Of a stretch of 64,000 bases of DNA, positions 55,405-63,885 are shown in pieces. Below the pieces are notes generated by a model, which saw only the letters and a program-made list of their open reading frames with translations, searched no databases and was not told the origin of the DNA. Numbering within the stretch: the first letter of the stretch is position 1; the number at the start of each line of letters is the position of its first letter. The translations under genes and the position numbers were made by a program. The stretch comes from JAPOUP01 sp965203605 (lineage in GTDB: Bacteria; Pseudomonadota; Alphaproteobacteria; Rhodobacterales; Rhodobacteraceae). The stretch is taken from contig OZ241902.1 of NCBI GenBank assembly GCA_965203605.1, forward strand, positions 4,216,001 through 4,280,000, in the 5' to 3' direction.

Positions 55405-56727
55405 TTAGACCATCGCCCTGTCAATGGCATGGGAAAGCTTGTCCACCAACTCGCCGACCTGTTCGTAGTCGATGATGAAGGGCGGTGCCAGAAGCACATG
55501 GTCGCCGTACCTGCCATCCCGGGTGCCTGACATCGGATAGCAGATCAGGCCTGCCTCAAAGGCAGCGGACTTGACTTTGGATGCGAATCCGGTGTCTGGC
55601 GGAAAGGGCACTTTCCCTTCACGGTCTGAGACGAACTCAAGCCCCAGGAAGAGCCCGCGCCCGCGGATATCCCCGATATGCGGGTGTTGCCCGAACCGCT
55701 CCACAAGTGCCGCCCGCAGATGGTCGCCCATGGTGCCTGCGCGGTCTATGAGCCTTTGGCCGGTCAGTTTTTTCAGAACCGCCAGCGCTGCGGCGGAGGC
55801 CACCGGATGGCCGAGATAGGTGTGCCCATGTTGGAAGAAGCCGCTGCCCCCCTCGATCGCTCCATAGATCCGGTCAGTACAGAGCATCGCGCCTATCGGT
55901 TGGTAACCCGCTCCCAACCCCTTGGCAACCAAAAGAATATCTGGATCCACTCCGTCACACTCGCATGCAAACAGATGACCGGTGCGCCCCATACCGCACA
56001 TAACCTCGTCCAGAATCAGGAGTACGCCATAGTGATCGCAGATTTCCCGGATGCGTCTGAAGTATCCTTCGACTGCCGGGACGGCACCCATCGTCGCGCC
56101 GACCACAGGTTCCGCCAGGAAGGCCATGACGCTGTCAGGCCCGAGTCGCAGGATTTCATCCTCCAGTTCCTGCGCCGCACGTTGACCGTACTCGAATTCG
56201 CTTTCGGTCGAGCGCCGATTCACGTAGTCGTAGCAGGGGGTGATGTGGCTGACGTCGATCAACAGCGGCGAGAACTGCGCGCGCCGCCACGCATTGCCAC
56301 CTACGGAGAGGGCGCCAAGGGTATTGCCATGGTAGCTCTGGCGGCGGGCGATCAGGTGGCGACGTTCGGGCTGGCCAATCTCAACGAAATACTGCCGCGC
56401 CAGTTTCACGGCGGCTTCGGTCGCCTCGGATCCGCCGCAGACGAGGTAGACTCGATCGAGCGAGCCGGGTGCGTGAAGAATCAATAGGTCCGCCAGTTCT
56501 TCCGCAGGCTCAGAGGTGAAAAAGCCTGTATGGGCGAATGATAGGGCTCCGGCCTGCAATTGAACCGCTGAGATGATGTCAGGGTCGCCATGACCGAGGC
56601 ACGAGACAGCGGCCCCGCCAGAGCCATCCAGATAAACTCTCCCATTTTCGTCATATAGATAGCATCCTTCGCCCCTGATGGCCTTGGGAGGGAGCGATTT
56701 TGAATGGCGAGGAAAGATATGAGACAT
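55405..56727 (-). CDS. Class III (omega) aminotransferase
   Basis: 440 residues, PLP fold type I, subgroup II. DGSGGAAVSCLGHGDPDI, YLVCGGSEATEAAVKLARQY, RQSYHGNTLGALS, LILDEVMCGMGRTG and PLP lysine in LLVAKGLGAGYQPIGAML, GHTYLGHPVASAAAL. Uses a terminal amine donor such as beta-alanine, taurine or diamine; the exact substrate is not evident. No obvious pathway neighbour except the downstream-opposite oxidoreductase. Confidence 0.88.
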   Translation of the reverse strand: MSHIFPRHSKSLPPKAIRGEGCYLYDENGRVYLDGSGGAAVSCLGHGDPDIISAVQLQAGALSFAHTGFFTSEPAEELADLLILHAPGSLDRVYLVCGGSEATEAAVKLARQYFVEIGQPERRHLIARRQSYHGNTLGALSVGGNAWRRAQFSPLLIDVSHITPCYDYVNRRSTESEFEYGQRAAQELEDEILRLGPDSVMAFLAEPVVGATMGAVPAVEGYFRRIREICDHYGVLLILDEVMCGMGRTGHLFACECDGVDPDILLVAKGLGAGYQPIGAMLCTDRIYGAIEGGSGFFQHGHTYLGHPVASAAALAVLKKLTGQRLIDRAGTMGDHLRAALVERFGQHPHIGDIRGRGLFLGLEFVSDREGKVPFPPDTGFASKVKSAAFEAGLICYPMSGTRDGRYGDHVLLAPPFIIDYEQVGELVDKLSHAIDRAMV

Positions 56728-57060
56728 GGATTGCCGACCCCCCGGGGCTGGATGATGATGAAACTCAAGCCGGATCGTTTCCGAACCAGGTCACTGCAGG
56801 GAGTGGGCGGTTGTTCGCACCATTCGGCTGCCAATGAGGCGCCTTGAGCCAGTTAAGGAGCACAATGCCAGGATTGACGGTTCTCCCAGACTTGGGACAG
56901 GCATTCTGGCGATCTCCCCCGAAACCAGTCCGCAACCGTAGGCACGTTGCGTCTGTTCCTGTTTGGGTGAATTTGATCGGCACCGAAGAGCTTTCGACGA
57001 GGCGACCGGTGGCGCGGAATGGAATTCGTCGTCCAGACCCGTCGGCCGAGGAGTCCGCGG
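56728..57060. other. Noncoding gap
   Basis: Between the aminotransferase start and the 3' end of the oxidoreductase. Open frames are shadows of the latter or lack motifs. Confidence 0.35.
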
Positions 57061-59445
57061 TCAACATGCGCGCATTCTCTCGCCCTCTGGATCAAAGAGC
57101 GGTCCGACCGAGACGTAGGCATCATACAGAATGCGGGCGATATCGACCTGAACGCGTTGACGGTCGACCAACCCCTCCGCATGTCCAAGTGCGATTGGCG
57201 CCCCGATGCGAAAACCAAAGGCTGCCGAGCTTGTCTGACCCACGATCCTGCCACCTGCGTAGATGGGTTCGTGTCCAAGCGGGACAGCGTTGGTGTCAAC
57301 GAATCGAAGCGCTACGATTTTCTGCACCGCACCCTCAGCGCCCCGGGCCTCAAGCGCTTCCGCCCCGATGAAGCCACCAGACTTTCGGGTTGCGAATGCA
57401 AGACCAGCTTCAATTGGCGTGATATCGCCGTCGAGTTCATGGCCCATGGCGCGGTAACCCTTCTCGATGCGCATGGATGTCTGGGCATAGAGTCCTGCTG
57501 GACGTGCGCCTGCCGCGTTCAGAGCGTCATAGACACTACCTGCATTCTCGGTTCGCATTGTGATTTCCCAGCCCAGTTCTCCAACATAGGACATCCGTGC
57601 GACCCTCACATGTTTACCAGCTATATGGGCGGATCCGACTTTGAAATAACCAAGGTCATTGAGTTCGGGTGCGCCGGTTTCAGCCAGAATCCGCACGGAT
57701 TCAGGTCCCATCAGGCCAATGACCGCGTAGTCTTCGGTCGAGTCTGTCAGGCTCACGCGGAAGCCATCGCTGTAATTCCGCAGCCAGTTGAGATCGCGAT
57801 CCATCGACGTGGTACCAACGAACAGCCGGTAGTGATCCTCGGCGATGCGCTGTGCGATCAGGTCGCTTTCGAACGTGCCGCGGTCATTCAGAACCGCGGT
57901 GTAGATCACGGAGCCAGGTGCACGACCCATGTGGCCAGCGCAGACCCTTAGGAGGAAGGTTTCCGCATCTGGTCCGATCACCTCGATCTTGCCGAACGAT
58001 GAGGCATCGAAAATCGCGGCGTTCTCATGTGCCACCCTTACCTCTTGGCCAACGGCGTGATGCCACGCCGGGCATCCGAATGTCAGTTGCGGCGCTTCTG
58101 TCGCGCCAAAATAGAGCGGTCTTTCCCATCCATGGAACTGACCGAAACATGCGTTTGCCGCCTTGTGGTGCGCATGAAGCGGCAAACGGCGAAGGTTGCG
58201 AGCGGTTTTCAGTTGATGGCCCGGGAAAGGAATCTCGTAATGCGTTCCGAGAACCTCCGGTGCCCGAGCCATAAGGTGTTCAATCGAGTTGAACACAGGG
58301 CCGAAGCGCTTGGCGTCGGCTTCGGACAGATCGTAGGCGGTGTGTCCGTGCACGATCAAGTGTGCGAGGTTCATACCCGCACCGCCGCCAGCAGCGACTC
58401 CCATGGAATTCATCCCACAGCCGAGATAGAGGCCCCGCGTCTCCGCTGTTTCGCCTAGCATGAAAGACCCGTCAGGCGTAAAGCTCTCTGGCCCGTTAAG
58501 CAGCATCTTGACCTCTGCCGTCTCCAGGGCGGGAAGCCGGCGCAGTGCATTCATCATCATCGGCTCGAAATGATCCCAATCTTCGGGCAGGAGTCCAAAG
58601 GCAAAGCTCTCGTCCAGAATGCCGGGCGCTACGGGTTTGCCCATGGGTTCAAAGCAACCGACAAGCAATCCACCGGAATCGTCGCGGATGTAGAGATGGT
58701 TGTCGTGATCACTGAGGGTCGGCAGGTTGCCCTCAATGCCCTCTACCGATTTGGTGATCAGGTAAAAGTGCTCGCAGGCCCATAATGGGACTGCCGCACC
58801 TGCCATGGCACCGGCTTCACGGGACCAGAGTCCCGCGCAGATTGCGATGGCGTCGCACCTTACTGTGCCTTGCGTGGTTTCAACTCCGCGAACGCGCCCG
58901 GAATCCGTAAGGATACCCGTGACTCCAGTATCCTCGAAGAGTTTCGCGCCCAGTGATTTCGCGCCCTTCACGAGCGCTGCGCAGACGTCGGAGGGTGAGA
59001 CACGTCCGTCTTCGGGGGACCACACAGCACCGATCACGTCATCGGCGTTCATAAGCGGCCAGCGTTCGGCGGCCTCGCCGGGAGAGATCGATGCTGCCTC
59101 AATGCCATAGGCATGGGCGAATGCCTCCTGCCGACGGATCAGCATGAGGCGGTCGGGATTGGTGGCGAGGGAAAGCGAGCCCTTCTGAATCCAGCCGACC
59201 GCCTGCCCTGTCTCGGCTTCGAGTTGACCGTAGAGTTCGACCGAGTACTGGATCATCCGGGTGAGATTCCGGGAAGACCTTAACGCGCGAACCTGCGCGG
59301 CGGAATGCCAGGTTGTACCAGAGGTCAGTTTGTTGCGTTCCAGAAGGACGGCATCCGCGCCAAACCTGGCGAGGTGATAGAGGGTCGAACAACCCATGAT
59401 CCCGCCGCCGATGACGACAACTGACGCGTAATTCGGCAAGGTCAT
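57061..59445 (-). CDS. Dimethylglycine/sarcosine dehydrogenase-like FAD oxidoreductase with GcvT domain
   Basis: About 794 residues. N-terminal DAO domain: VVVIGGGIMGCSTLYHLARF for FAD, TSGTTWHSAAQVRAL where the covalent-flavin His is expected, FAD-closing LYLGCGMNSMGVAAGGGAG. Residues about 430-790 are a GcvT/aminomethyltransferase tetrahydrofolate-binding domain (FDASSFGKIEVIGPDA, YVGELGWEITM, KGYRAMGHELDGD). Oxidatively demethylates N-methylglycines and passes formaldehyde to folate. ATG 59445 is preferred; GTG 59463 adds six residues. A miniature element lies 39 bases upstream. Confidence 0.88.
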   Translation of the reverse strand: MTLPNYASVVVIGGGIMGCSTLYHLARFGADAVLLERNKLTSGTTWHSAAQVRALRSSRNLTRMIQYSVELYGQLEAETGQAVGWIQKGSLSLATNPDRLMLIRRQEAFAHAYGIEAASISPGEAAERWPLMNADDVIGAVWSPEDGRVSPSDVCAALVKGAKSLGAKLFEDTGVTGILTDSGRVRGVETTQGTVRCDAIAICAGLWSREAGAMAGAAVPLWACEHFYLITKSVEGIEGNLPTLSDHDNHLYIRDDSGGLLVGCFEPMGKPVAPGILDESFAFGLLPEDWDHFEPMMMNALRRLPALETAEVKMLLNGPESFTPDGSFMLGETAETRGLYLGCGMNSMGVAAGGGAGMNLAHLIVHGHTAYDLSEADAKRFGPVFNSIEHLMARAPEVLGTHYEIPFPGHQLKTARNLRRLPLHAHHKAANACFGQFHGWERPLYFGATEAPQLTFGCPAWHHAVGQEVRVAHENAAIFDASSFGKIEVIGPDAETFLLRVCAGHMGRAPGSVIYTAVLNDRGTFESDLIAQRIAEDHYRLFVGTTSMDRDLNWLRNYSDGFRVSLTDSTEDYAVIGLMGPESVRILAETGAPELNDLGYFKVGSAHIAGKHVRVARMSYVGELGWEITMRTENAGSVYDALNAAGARPAGLYAQTSMRIEKGYRAMGHELDGDITPIEAGLAFATRKSGGFIGAEALEARGAEGAVQKIVALRFVDTNAVPLGHEPIYAGGRIVGQTSSAAFGFRIGAPIALGHAEGLVDRQRVQVDIARILYDAYVSVGPLFDPEGERMRAC

Positions 59446-59483
59446 GAGGTATCTGCGTTTCACCGTGAAAGGTAGGATTTGAA

Positions 59484-59761
59484 GGGCGATTATATCGCAA
59501 AGTCATAACTGCGCATCAATCCGGTTTCTCATGCAGGATGCCGAAGGGCCGGAAGACGGCGGCACGGACCGTCTCCATGTCCGATCTGCTGGGCTCGAAG
59601 TGCCTTTTCGGCAATGTGAGCGTGCGTGGCTCCGGTATCGGCCGCTTCGGCCTTCCTTTCCCGGTCATCCTGCGCCCTTCCTGCGGTTGCAGGGTGACCG
59701 GTGGATAGCGTCAACGGAAATCCGTGCCACGTGAAAGATGTGACTTTGCGACGTAATCCCC
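59484..59761. mobile_element. 278-bp miniature (MITE-like) element
   Basis: Left end GGGCGATTATATCGCAAAGTCA (59484-59505; 22 bases, quoted here as positions with core GATTATATCGCAAAGTCA) and right end TGACTTTGCGACGTAATCCC plus C (59741-59761) are inverted repeats. GAA flanks both sides (59481-59483, 59762-59764), a possible 3-bp target duplication. Its left ~200 bases match 61310-61530 and its right ~25 match the end at 63569-63589, so it looks like an internal-deletion form of the larger element to the right. Confidence 0.7.
59516..59668 (-). CDS. 50-aa small ORF in the miniature element
   Basis: Reads MTGKGRPKRPIPEPRTLTLP at the start and FGILHEKPD at the end. A paralogue of 61 residues lies at 61326-61511; differences between them keep the frame (33-base indel, mostly conservative changes), which argues for past selection on the protein. 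Its start overlaps the tail of an HNH-like frame (CNRRKGAG then stop) as in the paralogue. Confidence 0.45.
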   Translation of the reverse strand: MTGKGRPKRPIPEPRTLTLPKRHFEPSRSDMETVRAAVFRPFGILHEKPD

Positions 59762-59803
59762 GAAAAATATTTCTGTCGCGGCACGGACCGTCCTTTCGTG
59801 GCT

Positions 59804-61078
59804 TCAGGCACTGAAATCCGTGCCACCGCCTCCATCGCTGTTCCGTCCGTCCGGTTCCGTATCCGGCTGGCCGCCTCTTTCGATGAGGAATGACCGGAAC
59901 GAGGGGATCGGCGAATGGATGTATCCATCCCCGTTCTCATACAGGGCGCCCTGATGGATCAGGACGTTCAGGAACTTCCGTGGGGTCATGCCCTCGGGAA
60001 GCCGCCATCCATTCGATCTGGAGCCATCACGGTCACGGTGCAGGTCGATGAGGTCGAGGACGTCCACCCGGTCGAGGTTTGCGCCATTCCCGTCCCCCGG
60101 TCCGGGAATGTCCTTCATGAGCGCCGCCACGAGCCCGCGGGCCTCCCGCATGGCGGCACTGCGCTGATCCCGGTAGTGGTCTTGGCGTCTGCGCCGGGTC
60201 TCCCGTCTGATGGAGGTCCAGTCCATGCGGTCCATGGCACCTTTCAAGTCCAGGGCCGCCTGTCCCAGGGATTCCCCGGCATGGCGCAGGTGCCTTGGCC
60301 AGCCGTCGCAGATGTCGGCCAGGGCCTCCAGCTGCGGGTTGTGGCGGGAGGTGTCGAGGCCGAAATACATCGCGAGCCTGCGCATGAGGTCCCGGGCCTG
60401 GAATTCCGTCAGGGGCGGGACCTCATGGATTTCCCTGCCCCGTGTCAGATGCATGCCGCTGGCTTTCTCCGCCGTGTCGGACAGGCCGGCGAGCACCAGC
60501 AGAAGGGGCAGCCCGGAGATGCTGTCATGGATGGTCTGCAGGAAAAGGGCTTCCGGCGATGTCTTGTCCCTGTCGAGCCGCTGTGCCTCGTCCACGGCGA
60601 CGATGATCGGAACGGAGTGTTCCGCCGTCGGGTGCGCACTGGCCACCTCACGGAGTGTTCCGGGGACCCGTTCGTCGGAGAACTGCACCGACAGTCCGCC
60701 GGGTCCGGCCCCGAATCCACTCACCCGTCTGATTCGGTTGGCCAGGGTCCCTTTCCATTTCGCCCTGTCCATGGTCCAGGCGTCGAGCACCGCGCCGACA
60801 CCTGTCTTCGGGTCGTGCAGGAGATCGGTGGAGGACAGGACAACGACCCGTGGCTCTCCATCCGTACCCAACCACAGTTTCTGCATCCGGTTGAGCAGCG
60901 AGGTCTTGCCGGCGCCGGGGGCGCCCTGCACGATGCGGGTCATCTTCGCTTCGCTGGCGCTGTGTTTCGCTGTTGTCAGGATATCCTTCAGGATGTCCCC
61001 GTGACCGACGAAGACCGGCGGCGGAGCACCTTCACCCTGACGCAGGTATTCAATGACCCGTTCGCGGTGGAATGGCAT
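59804..61078 (-). CDS. AAA/STAND-type ATPase
   Basis: 424 residues. FVGHGDILKDILTTAKHSAS opening, Walker A RIVQGAPGAGKTSLLNRM, Walker B PIIVAVDEAQRLDRD, sensor-like LLLVLAGLSDTAE, then a winged-helix-like C-terminal part (LINVLIHQGALYENGDGY region) and an Asp/Gly-rich tail. Similar proteins include TniB/ExeA-like and ORC/STAND ATPases; exact family is uncertain. 66 bases downstream of a truncated HNH gene on the same strand, suggesting an HNH-ATPase pair. Could be a defence or transposition accessory protein. Confidence 0.65.
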   Translation of the reverse strand: MPFHRERVIEYLRQGEGAPPPVFVGHGDILKDILTTAKHSASEAKMTRIVQGAPGAGKTSLLNRMQKLWLGTDGEPRVVVLSSTDLLHDPKTGVGAVLDAWTMDRAKWKGTLANRIRRVSGFGAGPGGLSVQFSDERVPGTLREVASAHPTAEHSVPIIVAVDEAQRLDRDKTSPEALFLQTIHDSISGLPLLLVLAGLSDTAEKASGMHLTRGREIHEVPPLTEFQARDLMRRLAMYFGLDTSRHNPQLEALADICDGWPRHLRHAGESLGQAALDLKGAMDRMDWTSIRRETRRRRQDHYRDQRSAAMREARGLVAALMKDIPGPGDGNGANLDRVDVLDLIDLHRDRDGSRSNGWRLPEGMTPRKFLNVLIHQGALYENGDGYIHSPIPSFRSFLIERGGQPDTEPDGRNSDGGGGTDFSA

Positions 61079-61144
61079 GGCGTGTCTCCTGTATTCTGGA
61101 TGCTATCCTGCCCGAGCCGGACAGCCAAGGGGTCGGTCGACCAG

Positions 61145-61308
61145 CTACGGAAACAGCTTCGCCCGCCGCTTCATACGGTCCCTGATGAACGCCTCCCGAC
61201 TTTTCGTGCCTTTGGAGGCATTGCAGGCGGTGACGGGCAGCCAGAGGTTGTTGGGATGGTCGGTGCCGCCGTGGGCCTTGGGGACGATGTGGTCCACGGC
61301 GAGGTTGC
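61145..61308 (-). pseudogene. HNH endonuclease, C-terminal fragment (5' end lost)
   Basis: The frame begins abruptly at the repeat junction near 61308 and reads LAVDHIVPKAHGGTDHPNNL, the central HNH motif, then ACNASKGTKSREAFIRDR to a TAG at 61145. The Cys-rich part that normally precedes it is missing, replaced by the inverted-end repeat of the element to the right. The intact gene probably formed an operon with the ATPase. Confidence 0.65.
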
Positions 61309-61325
61309 AAAGTCACAACTGCGCA

Positions 61326-61511
61326 TCAATCCGGTTCCTCATGCCGGATGCTGAAGGGCTGGAGGACAGTGGCGCAGATTGTCTCCACCGACGCCTCCGG
61401 CATGTGGCAGGCCGTCTCCATCTCCGCTTTGCCGGGTTGGAAGTGCTTTTTCGGCAACGTGAGCGTGCGTGGCTTCGGTATCGGCCGCTTCGGCTTTCCT
61501 TTCCCGGTCAT
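61326..61511 (-). CDS. 61-aa small ORF, paralogue of the miniature-element ORF
   Basis: Begins MTGKGKPKRPIPKPRTLTLP and ends FSIRHEEPD. ATG overlaps the preceding HNH frame stop as ATGA. Contains an 11-residue insert relative to the 50-aa paralogue. Basic, Pro-rich N-terminus. No known family; possibly a DNA-binding or antitoxin-like peptide. Confidence 0.45.
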   Translation of the reverse strand: MTGKGKPKRPIPKPRTLTLPKKHFQPGKAEMETACHMPEASVETICATVLQPFSIRHEEPD

Positions 61512-61792
61512 CTGGGACCCTTCCTGCGGTTGGAAGGCCTGCAGAGCATCCGCAGTTTGTCTTCGTCGGTCAGCCCGCCGTCCTTCCACGGTATGATGTG
61601 GTCGCCCTCCATCTCCGCGAACCTGAACCAATTGCCGCAGATGGCGCATAGGCCGTTCTGACGTTCATGGGCCGGGGTTTTCTGCTCTTTATCGAAGGTG
61701 CGCAGGTTCAGATGGCGTTCATCGCCGTCCGGTACATAAGTGTGGACGCTGGACAGCAATTCCCACCAGCCCTTCCGGACCCCGTATTCCAT
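61508..61792 (-). CDS. HNH domain resembling the C-terminus of DUF262/GmrSD-type proteins
   Basis: 94 residues. HLNLRTFDKEQKTPAHERQN, then CAICGNWFRFAEMEGDHIIP (CxxC and DH) and LRMLCRPSNRRKG form an HNH zinc-finger nuclease domain. Similar modules end DUF262 (GmrS/GmrD-like) restriction proteins. The N-terminal domain is absent upstream, where the frame soon meets a stop, so this is likely a fragment though it has its own ATG. Confidence 0.6.
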   Translation of the reverse strand: MEYGVRKGWWELLSSVHTYVPDGDERHLNLRTFDKEQKTPAHERQNGLCAICGNWFRFAEMEGDHIIPWKDGGLTDEDKLRMLCRPSNRRKGPR

Positions 61793-61921
61793 GGGCTTCC
61801 GTGAACCGGGTTTCGAAGACTTTTCCTTCCCGGCGGCCGGAAACCGCCCGGAATCCCCTTGACATCATAGGCTGGGGCCCTTGCCGCATCCCCGATGACC
61901 TCACTGACGGGAGTTGGGACG

Positions 61922-63330
61922 ATGCGTTTCCGGAAGGATCCCGGCAGGCCCGGGTCGGTCGGGGCGCTGGCGGAATGTTTCGGCGCCATCGACGGTCCGG
62001 TGGACGGGCACCGGTCCGGCCCTGGTGACCACCTCATGGCGGCGTCCGCGATGTTCCCGCCGAGTATCCGTCGCTCCCGCAGTCCGGCAGGGACAGCCGC
62101 AGGGACGCCATCGTCCGCGGGAACCTCCGGACGCTGTTCGGGATCGCGGCGGCGCCCTGCGACTCCGCCATGCGCAGGCGCCCCGGCACGGTCGACCCCA
62201 GGGAGCCGCCACCGGCGTCGGGACCCTGTTCGCGAGGCTGCGGTGCGGCAGGGTGCCGGGGACCGGCCGGTCTTCGACGGCCACTGCCTGATCCCGGTCG
62301 ACGGCACCGGCCATTCGGCCCGGAATCCGTCCACCGCCACCACTGCCGCGTCGCCAGCCGCAGTGACGGGTCGAAGGGCCATTCCCACGGCATGCCCGCC
62401 GCCGTGGTCCGCCATCCCGACCGCCGCGAGGTGTTCCCTCTGGCCCCGGAGCCGGTCGCCAGGACCGACGGGGACAGGAGGAACGACCGCCAGCGCAACG
62501 CCGCGGCGCGGTCCGTCGACGACCTGCGGCGCGGGCATCGGCGCCTGAAGGCCATCGTCCTGCAGGACGGCCCCGCGTCCAACGGACCCCACATCGCCCG
62601 CCTGCGGCGGCACGGCCTCCGCTCCGTCCCCGGGGGGAGACCCGGCGACCACGCGCTGCCGTTCGCCAGCCCCGCCGCCAACCCCAACACCCGCACCGCC
62701 GGTTCACCGACGCCGACGGCACCCGGCACGACCTGCGCCACCGGACGGCGCGCCGGCCAGCGCCTCCCATCCCGACATCAGGGCCAGCGTCACCGGATAC
62801 CGGGAGACGGTCACCAGGAGGAAATGCATCGCGAGGCGCCACCGCGGCCCGGACGACCCGACCCACCGCGTGGAGGGGAAACGGAAGGGGTTCCCCTGGG
62901 TCACCGACCTTCCCGTGGACGGCGGCAGCCCCATGCCGGTCACGCCCGCCGCCCGCTCCCACTGGCGCATCGGGAACGGGACCCCGGCACGCTGGGGAAC
63001 CAGGGCCATCGCTCCGGGACCGGCTTCGGGCACGGAAAGCGGCGCCTGACCACCGTGCCCGCCATGACGGTGATGCCCGCCTTCCCCACGGCCCGGACCG
63101 GGGCCGCCTCCCGCAGGGTGTTCGCCGCCGCGCCGGGGCGAGGGGGCGGACGGGGTACCTCCGGGAGGGAACCCGGCAATGCCTGCACGACCTGCCGGTC
63201 CCCGACTGGCGGACCCTCCACCCCGCCCTGACCCACGGGCACGCGCCTGCGGCCCTGACCGTCGCCGGACCGTCCGGGCGGTCGCCGCCGCGGGGCGGGG
63301 CGCCCGGGCGCGCCTGAACGCCCGACCGAA
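61922..63330 (+). pseudogene. ISNCY-family transposase, frameshifted
   Basis: Fragments in different plus frames match the ISNCY (ISDol1-like) type in order: GALAECFGAIDG and GDHLMAASAMF, LIPVDGTG, GHSHGMPAAVVRHPDRREVF, LAPEPVARTDGDRRNDRQRN, LQDGPASNGPHIARLRRHG, WVTDLPVDGG, and TLGNQGHRSGTGFGHGKRRL. At least three frameshifts; strongly GC-drifted. Not functional. Confidence 0.6.
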
Positions 63331-63589
63331 CCGCCCCAGGGCAGACCCGCGACACATCCCATTTTTCCGCCGGACCGCCGCCGGACGTTCCCGCACGCCC
63401 GGATTCCGCCCGAATCCGACGCCAACGCTCGCGCCACGCCGGAAACCGGACCGGAATCTCACTGGTGGGAATTTCTGGACGCTGGACAGCCTGCCGATCG
63501 AGCCTGTCCGGTCCCTGCCGCCCAGACCCAGCAGGTGGCTGATGTCCTTCTTCGCCAAGCGAAAGATGTGACCTTGCGATATAATCCCC

Positions 63590-63885
63590 ATTTGAAGCAT
63601 GCACTTCAGTCGTTGACATTACCTAAATGTGTTGAAAGAACTCAGCTTCCACGATGCTGGAGGGGAGTGCCTGTCGGAGATGACCGAGGCCGAAGAACGC
63701 ACTGACCACAACACAGATGATCGAGGCGACAGTCTTCAATTCGCCAAGGGCCACATTGTGGTAGATCCGATTGAGATGGCGACACGGCCCCTTCGTGGTT
63801 TGGCGGTGACTGGTGCCACTTCCCTGAAGGGATTTTCGTAGGTGGCGTCCGGAAAGAGGCATCATTGACTATGAACGGAGGAGAG
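63590..63885. other. Noncoding stretch before the last gene start
   Basis: Open frames on both strands (63623-63865 minus with a hydrophobic stretch, 63629-63841 plus) have no recognised match. Confidence 0.35.

Larger units (their letters stand above)
61310..63589. mobile_element. Decayed ISNCY-type element with HNH fragment
   Basis: Right end TGACCTTGCGATATAATCCC plus C at 63569-63589 is related to the ends of the miniature element. Left end has GCAAAGTCACAACTGCGC (61307 on) but has lost the outer about 13 bases. Inside: a small ORF and HNH/DUF262-like fragment on the minus strand, and a frameshifted ISNCY-type transposase on the plus strand. Very high GC. Confidence 0.6.

Noticed and set aside
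62170..63231. 353-codon plus-strand frame as an intact gene
   Set aside because: It contains only part of the ISNCY similarity; adjoining motifs are in other frames, so it is part of a pseudogene.
61901..63619. 572-codon minus-strand frame
   Set aside because: Opposite strand of the decayed ISNCY transposase, Arg/Gly/Pro-rich, no motif.
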